From Candidatus Komeilibacteria bacterium RIFCSPLOWO2_02_FULL_48_11 (GTDB taxonomy: Bacteria > Patescibacteriota > Patescibacteriia > UBA2169): a DNA stretch of 18,928 nucleotides. The notes under the pieces are model-generated. The model saw nothing but the letters and a program-made list of their open reading frames with translations, had not been told where the DNA came from and searched no databases. The stretch lies in assembly GCA_001818435.1 (NCBI GenBank), contig MHKO01000003.1, positions 1 through 18,928 of the forward strand. The letters are read 5' to 3'. The translations under genes were made by a program, and so were the position numbers. Below, piece by piece: positions 1 to 5,158 of the stretch. Position 1 is the first letter of the stretch. Every line of letters starts with the position of its first letter.

Positions 1-446
1 AATGAAGCTGTCACTTTCTCCTCGGTCCCATACTTATTCCAGTAATATCTCACTTCTTTACTGTAGCTTCTGCCTGATATTATACTCCCGACAGTGCCAA
101 CTATCAAAATAAACCAAATCGGAATGCCAATAATTAAAAAAGCGATGGCATATCTTTTGAAGAACTTTTTTGCATCCTCAACAAAGTATTCAGTCAGCCG
201 CGAATACCACACCACAAAAAAAACAATAATAAACACCGCTAAAAACGGAGCAAAGGGAACCAAAAGAACGCACTCATCAACCCAACAACCGCCAATACCT
301 ATTACTATTACCCACATGAACGCTTCGCCAATATCTCCGGCTTGCGCAATAGTCAAGAGCACGAATATAACCGCCATCCACGCAATCATAATATAGATGA
401 GCGCGGATACGAACAATTGCGATAAAATTGATTTTTTGATAAACAT
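1..446 (-). CDS. Multi-pass membrane protein, C-terminus cut by window edge
   Basis: An open frame starts at ATG 446-444 and runs without a stop through the left edge, giving about 148 residues. The start (MFIKKSILSQ) is preceded by a GGGAG Shine-Dalgarno sequence near 455-459, about 8 nt upstream, which is better than most starts in this window. Hydrophobic stretches at roughly residues 9-34, 43-56, 60-81 and 99-122 suggest three or four membrane segments, separated by a charged stretch (VEDAKKFFKR, about 89-98). After the last segment the chain turns polar (GRSYSKEVRYYWNKYG). I do not recognise the family and no catalytic motif is visible. The terminator at 555-581 separates it from the antitoxin operon, so it probably has its own promoter. 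Confidence is good that it is coding; its function is unknown. Confidence 0.7.
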   Translation of the reverse strand, partial: MFIKKSILSQLFVSALIYIMIAWMAVIFVLLTIAQAGDIGEAFMWVIVIGIGGCWVDECVLLVPFAPFLAVFIIVFFVVWYSRLTEYFVEDAKKFFKRYAIAFLIIGIPIWFILIVGTVGSIISGRSYSKEVRYYWNKYGTEEKVTAS

Positions 447-548
447 ATGATTACTCCCGCGAATTACAAATACAATACAAATTTACAAATAAATTCAGAA
501 GCCCATTGTGTCATTCCCGTTTGTTATTTTACCACATCCGGGCTTAAT

Positions 549-723
549 GATAAACAAAAAACCCCATAAAACAGGGGTTTTAAAAGGGGCTTGAAAATGA
601 CGGCCGCAAGCAGAGCAAACGCGTTAAGGCCGAACAGGCCGCTGAATTGTCCTGAAAATCGCATATTTGGAAACTAACGTCCAAGAGCACACCTTAACGC
701 GTTTTGGCGAATTTGTAAAGGAG
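549..723. repeat. Composite intergenic repeat, copy 1 (long form)
   Basis: Two blocks here recur at 2934-3017. Block A, 549-577, is the terminator hairpin and matches 2934-2962 with 2 differences in 29. Block B, 680-723, matches 2974-3017 with 3 differences in 44. The 102-nt spacer between the blocks in this copy is only 11 nt in the other. The spacer contributes one arm of a perfect 13-bp inverted repeat: 617-629 (AAACGCGTTAAGG) against 692-704 inside block B. Together with the RelE stump this accounts for the gene-poor stretch 447-835. The class of element is unknown. Confidence 0.65.
555..581 (-). terminator. Intrinsic terminator of repeat copy 1
   Basis: On the minus strand an AAAACCCC / GGGGTTTT stem (558-565 with 574-581, 8-nt loop) runs into T6 (556-561). 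It lies downstream of the AbrB-RelE remnant and upstream of the membrane protein gene. The same hairpin with two base changes recurs at 2941-2962. Confidence 0.75.
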
Positions 724-740
724 GGAGGAAGCCCAAAAAA

Positions 741-839
741 TTAGGGATTCCTTTCAATTTGTTTATCGGTTCGCTCTTGTATTTGTTGCGGCAGCCGCGC
801 ATACTCCCGGTCAAAGCGAGCAGTGGTCTGGATCTTCAT
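741..839 (-). pseudogene. Truncated RelE/ParE-type toxin (N-terminal 32 residues)
   Basis: The ATG at 839-837 overlaps the antitoxin stop by four bases (ATGA, 836-839), the usual coupling of a two-gene toxin-antitoxin operon. The 32-residue product begins MKIQTTARFDREYARLPQQI and ends ERNP before TAA at 741. The pattern K-I-x-x-T-x-x-F-D-x-E-Y-x-x-L-P-x-x-I is typical of the first helix of RelE/ParE-superfamily ribonuclease toxins, which are normally about 85-95 residues. The beta-sheet core and catalytic residues are absent. Just downstream the sequence turns into block B of the intergenic repeat, so the loss looks like replacement of the 3' part of the gene. It is very probably non-toxic. 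The family call rests on this short stretch and on the antitoxin partner. Confidence 0.65.
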
Positions 840-1279
840 ACAGGCTGTTTATGGAGGTGAGCAAGGAGTTCTTCAGCAGTCTCAAACGGACCCGAAACCC
901 GCCCGGCCTTAATGTCGAGCTCGGCCTCGCGCTCGCCTTCCTGCCACTCTTCCAGCCACCACCATTGCTGGTCCGCGCCAATAAGCCCAACCTTGGCCGC
1001 AACAGCCGCTTCCTCGCGGGTAAGGCCGGTGGAATTAATCATGTCATCCTGAATGGCTTTGATTTTTTGTTTGGCAATGACGAGTGTTTTCTGCTCTTTT
1101 TCGGAAAGCCTGGCAACCGGATATTTGGGAACCAGGCGGTGCGGGGTCATAACAACACTGCCTTTGACGGCAACCACTCCCACTTGATCGCCGATATTCA
1201 GTTTTAATTCATCAAATACGTTCCTAGGTATGGTAACTTGGTGCTTGGTGGTAATTTTGGTGAAAGGCATGGTAGGCAT
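836..1279 (-). CDS. AbrB/MazE-type (SpoVT-AbrB fold) antitoxin
   Basis: The 147-residue protein opens with a swapped-hairpin AbrB-like DNA-binding domain at about residues 5-50 (FTKITTKHQVTIPRNVFDEL, then the G-D-Q-V strand). The C-terminal third is acidic and amphipathic (DIKAGRVSGPF, then TAEELLAHL at the end), resembling the toxin-wrapping tails of Phd/RelB-type antitoxins. Its stop overlaps the start of the RelE-like remnant. It probably represses its own operon: a TTGACA-18-TATTCT promoter lies upstream with a 15-bp palindrome across the -10 region. An in-frame ATG at codon 4 (1270) is an alternative start, and neither start has a clear Shine-Dalgarno sequence. The protein is intact although its toxin is not, so it may persist as an orphan antitoxin or regulator. 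Confidence 0.8.
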   Translation of the reverse strand: MPTMPFTKITTKHQVTIPRNVFDELKLNIGDQVGVVAVKGSVVMTPHRLVPKYPVARLSEKEQKTLVIAKQKIKAIQDDMINSTGLTREEAAVAAKVGLIGADQQWWWLEEWQEGEREAELDIKAGRVSGPFETAEELLAHLHKQPV

Positions 1280-1296
1280 AGAATTTAAGTATTACT

Positions 1297-1337
1297 TTCT
1301 TACAGTAAGAATAGCACTACCCAGCCAAGAATGTCAA
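1297..1337 (-). promoter_or_regulatory. Promoter and palindromic operator of the AbrB-RelE operon
   Basis: On the minus strand, TTGACA (1332-1337) and TATTCT (1308-1313) are separated by 18 nt. A perfect 15-nt palindrome, TTCTTACTGTAAGAA (1297-1311), covers the end of the -10 box and the expected start of transcription. This is a natural binding site for the antitoxin just downstream, though that is inference. Confidence 0.6.
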
Positions 1338-1385
1338 ACTTTTGCGGCTTTCTTGGCAAAAGACTGCATAAGGCGGCAATGAAGA

Positions 1386-1408
1386 ACCCCGCCGCAAGCG
1401 GGCGGGGT
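1386..1408 (-). terminator. Probable terminator after the AbiE operon
   Basis: An 8-bp stem ACCCCGCC/GGCGGGGT with a 7-nt loop lies about 40 nt beyond the AbiEii stop. On the minus strand the following sequence (TCTTCATT) is only moderately T-rich, so termination may be partial. Confidence 0.45.
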
Positions 1409-1449
1409 ATTAAAAAACATTAATAAACCGGCAAGGCAAAGATGAAAAG

Positions 1450-2229
1450 CTAGGCCAGCGGCGCCTGCGCAATAAACTCCGGCCAGAGTTCAACCTTGCG
1501 CGCGTCAGCGGCCTGAAAAAGAAACGGCCGGACATCGCGCCCCAATTCCTTAAAATCAAGTTCAGCGGCTGATTTTGCCAGCCGTTGCCGCAACTTTTCT
1601 GGGTTGCCAACGGCAATCTTTGCCTGAAGGTAGCCGTAGTTCGGTTTGGCAAACGAAAACAGAAACACGATGTCGTAAAAATCACGGCCTTTGGCCCGAC
1701 GGCGGTTGAGGGCGGCAAAAATTTTCTGCGAGAGGAGAATATCGGGCGGAGTGACGAAAATCTCCGAAAAGACGTCGAATTTATTAAGAATCTTTTTGTC
1801 CGGCCGATACGGAAAATCGTGCGCGGCGCTGTCAATCTGAATTAAAATTCTCTCTTCCCGATGCGGAGAAAGCTCGTTCGCGAATAAAACATCCGGCAGG
1901 CGCACGCGGCAGCGATAAGCGCCTTTGGCTATGGCGTTTATTTCAACCTTTAAACCTTGCACCTCTAAACCGGCGCGAATCTTCTGCGCCAATCCGTCAA
2001 ACTCTTCGCGGCGCAAACCGAAATTGTCAAAATCCAAATCCTCCGAAAAACGGGAGTTTCCATAGACAACGCGCAAAGCCGTCCCGCCCAAAAAGGAAAG
2101 CTTGGCGGCGTATTCGGAAGTGAAGATAATTTCCAGAATTTTATACTGCAAATATTCGCGCAAAAGCGCCCGCTTGTAAGGCCGCAGAAACTCCGGGTAT
2201 TGCTGGATTATTTGCGCCAAGGTAAGCAT
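1450..2229 (-). CDS. abiEii: AbiEii/AbiGii-family nucleotidyltransferase toxin
   Basis: This 259-residue protein belongs to the AbiEii (DUF1814-type) nucleotidyltransferase-fold toxins, the toxic half of type IV toxin-antitoxin and abortive-infection systems. Motifs are in the right order: FLGGTALR at 46-53 and R-F-S-E-D-L-D-F-D at 60-68 (GG(S/T) plus DxD metal-binding), RILIQIDS near 127-134 (third acidic residue), LSQK at 166-169, and KGRDFYD at 180-186 (Lys and RDxxD motif IV). All key residues are present, so it looks functional. Known members transfer nucleotides, in some cases to tRNA acceptor ends. The start lies one base after the stop of the upstream antitoxin gene (TAACATG), so the pair is co-transcribed and probably translationally coupled. 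It is slightly shorter than usual (about 270-300). Confidence 0.87.
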   Translation of the reverse strand: MLTLAQIIQQYPEFLRPYKRALLREYLQYKILEIIFTSEYAAKLSFLGGTALRVVYGNSRFSEDLDFDNFGLRREEFDGLAQKIRAGLEVQGLKVEINAIAKGAYRCRVRLPDVLFANELSPHREERILIQIDSAAHDFPYRPDKKILNKFDVFSEIFVTPPDILLSQKIFAALNRRRAKGRDFYDIVFLFSFAKPNYGYLQAKIAVGNPEKLRQRLAKSAAELDFKELGRDVRPFLFQAADARKVELWPEFIAQAPLA

Positions 2230-2230
2230 G

Positions 2231-2851
2231 TTATTCCGCGCGGCGCGCCAGAGTTAAAAGATTTTTCAAACGTTCCGACAGTCGCTTATTGTTGAACGCC
2301 GCCGCGTATCCGTTGAGTTTGGACATGTCCGCTTGGGCTAAAAATTCCTGGCTGTTGAAGCGCCATTCGTAAAAATCCGCCGGAGCGGCAACGTTCGGAT
2401 TAAGGTACAAATAATCCAGCACCGCCTTTTCCATTTCGGCGATCTTATAACCCTGACCCCGATGATTGGCCAGCCGGTAGCCGAACAAAAGACCGGGCTT
2501 GATTCGGCGGTAAGAGAAATCCGCAATCGGCGTTCTAAAGCTCGCCGTCTTGCGGCTGGAAGCTGAGGTTACGGAAGGCACTCCTTCCGGAATAAGGCCG
2601 TAATGCGCCAGCGCCATTTCGAACGAAACATAAGACGGCCCGTAGAGACGATTGGCAACGGCATATAAAGCCTCCTCGTTTAGAGGGACATCGCCAAACA
2701 TGTAATGGCCGCGGCGCAGCTTCTTAATGTATCCCTTGGCCTGCCACTCGTTAAGCCGGCGACGATAAAACCGCGGTTCAATCTTGCGAATATCACTTAA
2801 GTTAAAAACCAAAAAATCCTTTAATTGTACCCGTAATTCGTTGTATTGCAT
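2231..2851 (-). CDS. abiEi: AbiEi-family antitoxin
   Basis: I start this gene at ATG 2851 (MQYNELRVQLKDF), giving 206 residues. An in-frame ATG at 2902 would put translation upstream of a good promoter (TATACT at 2893-2898) and adds 17 residues unlike the family. The N-terminal 60 or so residues form a winged helix (FNLSDIRKIEP, then FYRRRLNEWQAKGYIKKLRRG with the wing HYMF). The middle has PSYVSFEMALAHYGLIPE and IAEMEKAVLDYLYLNP, typical of AbiEi antitoxins. AbiEi neutralises AbiEii and represses the operon. TTGCA-N6-TGCAA (2846-2861) overlaps the start codon and could be an operator half-site pair. The AbiEi-AbiEii order is canonical. Confidence 0.85.
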   Translation of the reverse strand: MQYNELRVQLKDFLVFNLSDIRKIEPRFYRRRLNEWQAKGYIKKLRRGHYMFGDVPLNEEALYAVANRLYGPSYVSFEMALAHYGLIPEGVPSVTSASSRKTASFRTPIADFSYRRIKPGLLFGYRLANHRGQGYKIAEMEKAVLDYLYLNPNVAAPADFYEWRFNSQEFLAQADMSKLNGYAAAFNNKRLSERLKNLLTLARRAE

Positions 2852-2892
2852 ACATTTGCAAAAGATGTTATTTTTAGCACTCTTTGGAAAAG

Positions 2893-2921
2893 AGTATAGC
2901 ATAATTACAGTAGAAAAGCAA
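2893..2921 (-). promoter_or_regulatory. Promoter of the abiEi-abiEii operon
   Basis: On the minus strand TTGCTT (2916-2921) and TATACT (2893-2898) are spaced by 17 nt. Transcription would begin near 2885, leaving about 35 nt of leader before ATG 2851. This decides the choice of the shorter AbiEi start. Confidence 0.55.
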
Positions 2922-2933
2922 AATTATCCGTCC

Positions 2934-3017
2934 GATAAACAAAAAACCCCGTAGAACAGGGGGTAACCTATCTTCCAAGAGAACGCCTTAACGCGTTTTG
3001 GTGAATTTGTAAAGGAG
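2934..3017. repeat. Composite intergenic repeat, copy 2 (short form)
   Basis: Block A (2934-2962) and block B (2974-3017) match 549-577 and 680-723, but with only 11 nt between them. The minus-strand order is the same as in copy 1: a gene fragment (here a kinase scrap), then block B, then the block A terminator. Confidence 0.65.
2941..2962 (-). terminator. Intrinsic terminator of repeat copy 2
   Basis: On the minus strand CCCC (2959-2962), an 8-nt loop and GGGG (2947-2950) are followed by T6 (2941-2946). The GC stem is only four bp, so it is weaker than copy 1, but it is placed to stop transcription from the RhuM-Fic gene before the AbiE promoter. Confidence 0.55.
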
Positions 3018-3022
3018 AGGGA

Positions 3023-3067
3023 AATGAATAATCCCCCACCAGAGGCGGGCAGGCAAGCCCGAGCCGC
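3023..3067 (-). pseudogene. 26-nt histidine kinase scrap split by a 19-nt repeat
   Basis: The sequence 3023-3035 plus 3055-3067, joined, equals a 26-nt piece of the intact kinase gene (about 7143-7168, encoding part of the G2 box and following helix). The two halves are separated by exactly 19 nt. The scrap lies a few bases beyond the stop of the RhuM-Fic gene. Confidence 0.65.
3036..3054. repeat. 19-nt palindromic insertion unit, copy 1
   Basis: CCACCAGAGGCGGGCAGGC interrupts an otherwise continuous kinase-derived segment after CCC and before A. It differs by one base from the unit at 4165-4183. The core (CCRCC AGA GGCGG) can fold into a short hairpin. Confidence 0.75.
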
Positions 3068-3072
3068 ATTCT

Positions 3073-4038
3073 TTACTTTTTTAGTAATTGCAAAATCAAC
3101 CGAATCATTCGCTCTTTATTTTTCGAATCGCTTTCGGCCACAAAAAGCGTCAAAGCTGTTAATGCCAGCGGCGTTATTTTTGAAGCATCCAGTATTCCGG
3201 CTTTTTTTAAAAACCAAACAAAGGCATAAGCGCCGCTGCGCTTGTTGCCATCTATAAACGGATGATTCTTTACTATAAAATACAAAAGATGCGCCGCTTT
3301 TTCCTCCACGGTCGGATATACCGGCTTGCCTCCAAACGACTGCATTACGTTTCCCACAATTCCAGCCACACTGGCTTTCTGCCGTTCGGCGGCAAATAAA
3401 TCCGTGGCCTCGCCTTTGGCCGCCAATTCCTTTTTAAAACTGCCGATAGCCTGATAAAGTTGTTCCGCGGTCAAAGCCACCGCCTTTTTCGTCACGCCCG
3501 CAGTGGTCAATTTGTCTTTGTCGTAGGCTTCAAGCGATACCCAAGTGTCAGCGAAAGCGGAAACCAATTCCAAAACACTGGTGCTATCAATGGCCCCGCC
3601 AGGCGGCAAAAGATTTTTCATTTCATCTACCGCCTGTATAAATTCCGTATAATGCGATTTAATCCGGCTGGGATTGATGGTATAGCCCTTGGTTATGTGC
3701 GCGCGCAGGGTCTTGGTTGCCCATTGGCGGAATATGATGGCGCGGGTGGAATTAGCGCGGTAGCCAACCGCCAAAATGACATCCAAAGAATAAAATACCA
3801 CTGGTTTATCCGAATTTGCAATATGCATTTTTTGCATATTGCTTTTTAGGCTTATTTCCTTATCTTTAAAAATATTCTTTATATGCCTGGATGCAACCGA
3901 TTGATCAACCGCAAATAACTGAACAATCTGCGCCTGCGTGGCCCAAATTGTGTTCTTGCCAATATCCTTTTTTAACTCTATTGCTCCATTTCTTAACTGG
4001 TATACTACAATCTCATTTTTAATTATTTTCTTTTTCAT
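3073..4038 (-). CDS. RhuM-family protein with C-terminal Fic/Doc domain
   Basis: This 321-residue protein has two parts. Residues about 8-125 match the virulence RhuM family (IWATQAQIVQLF, VASRHIKNIF, VVFYSLDVILAVGYR, then FRQWATKTLRAHITKGY). Residues about 185-321 form a Fic/Doc domain with the active-site motif HPFIDGNKR at 259-267; the Lys in place of the usual Gly resembles Doc-type members. Fic domains move AMP or phosphate onto target proteins. No Phd-like antitoxin gene is adjacent: upstream lies a kinase fragment and downstream a repeat. Either the protein is self-contained or it has lost its partner. All motif residues are intact. RhuM-Fic fusions are common in Patescibacteria and mobile regions; the cellular target is unknown. 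Confidence 0.85.
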   Translation of the reverse strand: MKKKIIKNEIVVYQLRNGAIELKKDIGKNTIWATQAQIVQLFAVDQSVASRHIKNIFKDKEISLKSNMQKMHIANSDKPVVFYSLDVILAVGYRANSTRAIIFRQWATKTLRAHITKGYTINPSRIKSHYTEFIQAVDEMKNLLPPGGAIDSTSVLELVSAFADTWVSLEAYDKDKLTTAGVTKKAVALTAEQLYQAIGSFKKELAAKGEATDLFAAERQKASVAGIVGNVMQSFGGKPVYPTVEEKAAHLLYFIVKNHPFIDGNKRSGAYAFVWFLKKAGILDASKITPLALTALTLFVAESDSKNKERMIRLILQLLKK

Positions 4039-4110
4039 AATTTACCTAGACCTTTGACCTTGGTACCGAGGAATCAGTCTGACTTGTAGAAGTAGTATTT
4101 TTAGTGACAA

Positions 4111-4292
4111 TCGGCAAAGTGTAAGTGAAGAGCGAGCCTTTGCCAACTCCTTCGGACTCCACCCCCGCCAGAGGCGGGCAGGCAGATGCGGCCGCCGTGC
4201 GCTTCCACAATCTTTTTGGCAATGAATAATCCCAAGCCCGAGCCGCCGGTGTGGATGCGGGTGACGGCCTCGGCCCGGGTGAACTTTTGGAA
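4111..4292 (-). pseudogene. C-terminal fragment of a sensor histidine kinase
   Basis: The stretch 4131-4292 is identical to 7072-7214 of the intact kinase gene except for a 19-nt insertion (4165-4183), that is, 143 matching bases by eye. On the minus strand it encodes the end of the F-box helix, the G2 glycine box (GGSGLGL) and the following helix. The insertion shifts the frame. Similarity continues more weakly to about 4111 (GSLFTYTLPI versus GSLFNFTLPI), so the fragment came from a paralogue or a diverged copy. It begins five bases beyond the methyltransferase stop and has no start of its own. It fills most of the gap 4039-4296. Confidence 0.8.
4165..4183. repeat. 19-nt palindromic insertion unit, copy 2
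   Basis: CCGCCAGAGGCGGGCAGGC lies after CCC and before A inside the kinase fragment. Removing it restores perfect identity with the intact kinase gene at 7072-7214. With the preceding C it forms CCCGCC-AGA-GGCGGG, a 6-bp stem with a 3-nt loop. Confidence 0.8.
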
Positions 4293-4296
4293 GTGA

Positions 4297-5097
4297 TTAT
4301 TTTTTTGCCAGGATAATCAAACGCCGACTATTAAAATTAAAATCTGAACCGTCAAAATCACCCCAGATCCGTTCAATCCTAAATCCATTCTTTGTTAATA
4401 AAAATTTAATTTCAGGCAATGTTAATAATTGTATATCCCAAGTATGGGCCTTATGATTCCTTGCATCCTTCCATTTTCTAGTCAGTTTCCAACGCATTGT
4501 TTCTAAATTAAATTCCTGCGCCATAACAACTCTAAGTCCATTTGATAATTTACACACTTGCCGACGGGTAACAATTCCTTTCTTTTTATTTAATCGGCCA
4601 TTTTTTATAATGGCTTCCAAACTGCGGCCGGGATTATTTATATCCAGTAAAAATTTTCCGCCCGGTTTTAAAGCCCGGCTGATTTTCTGTAATGTAATTT
4701 CATGCTCTTCATAAGTGCGGAAAAAACCAAAAGTGGTGAACAGGCAAATAACAAAATCAAATGCGTTTTTAAAAGAAAGCCGGCGCATGTCCCCTTTTAT
4801 GTATTTAATGATAAGACCCTCTTTTTTGGCTTCTCGCCGGGCAATCGCTAAAAACGTCTTTGAATAATCCCAACCAACAACTTTATAACCTCTTTTAGCT
4901 AATTCTAAAGTATGGCGGCCATAACCGCAGCCTAAATCTAAAATTTTATTTTTAGCCGTCAATTTTAATTTGTTTACTAAAAAAGAAACTTGCCGGTCAG
5001 TCAGTTCTGGCGTCGTTATATCAACATAGATTTTAATGTAGTCCTCGTTAAAAAAATTCTGCCACCATTCTGGTTTGGTTATTTTATGTGGTTCCAT
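4297..5097 (-). CDS. Class I SAM-dependent methyltransferase
   Basis: This 266-residue protein has the Rossmann-type methyltransferase core: motif I ILDLGCGYGRHT at 52-63, an acidic end of strand 2 (VVGWDYS, 74-80), motif II-like KGDMRRLSF and DFVICLFTTFGFF, and LKPGGKFLLDI near 147. The N-terminus EWWQNFFNEDYIKIY is common in stand-alone small-molecule methyltransferases. The start ATG 5097 lies three bases after the T-run of the radical SAM terminator and has no Shine-Dalgarno sequence, so it may be expressed by read-through or from a weak or leaderless promoter. The gene is visibly more A/T-rich than its neighbours. Its place directly after the radical SAM gene makes it a possible tailoring enzyme for that locus, but the intervening terminator argues for independence. 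The substrate cannot be told. Confidence 0.82.
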   Translation of the reverse strand: MEPHKITKPEWWQNFFNEDYIKIYVDITTPELTDRQVSFLVNKLKLTAKNKILDLGCGYGRHTLELAKRGYKVVGWDYSKTFLAIARREAKKEGLIIKYIKGDMRRLSFKNAFDFVICLFTTFGFFRTYEEHEITLQKISRALKPGGKFLLDINNPGRSLEAIIKNGRLNKKKGIVTRRQVCKLSNGLRVVMAQEFNLETMRWKLTRKWKDARNHKAHTWDIQLLTLPEIKFLLTKNGFRIERIWGDFDGSDFNFNSRRLIILAKK

Positions 5098-5100
5098 AAT

Positions 5101-5145
5101 AAAAAAATATGAGAGGGAAAACGAATATTGTCATTTTCTCCTCTC
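5101..5145 (-). terminator. Intrinsic terminator after the radical SAM gene
   Basis: A long stem on the minus strand (GAGAGG at 5140-5145 with CCTCTC at 5111-5116, extended by AAAA/TTTT pairing around a bulge) is followed by T7 (5101-5107). It starts about 14 nt after the stop codon. Confidence 0.75.
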
Positions 5146-5158
5146 ATTATTACATAGT

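Noticed and set aside
94..396. Plus-strand 100-residue frame
   Set aside because: It is antisense to a minus-strand membrane protein with a ribosome binding site that runs off the window edge; the plus frame has low-complexity, unlikely composition.
617..704. Integron attC-like site suggested by the 13-bp inverted repeat
   Set aside because: The arms contain CCTTAAC/GTTAAGG, which do not fit the RYYYAAC/GTTRRRY core, and no integrase is in the window.
4061..4074. Near-palindrome around GGTACC upstream of the RhuM-Fic gene as an operator
   Set aside because: It pairs only with wobble pairs, has no second copy and no clear relation to promoter boxes.
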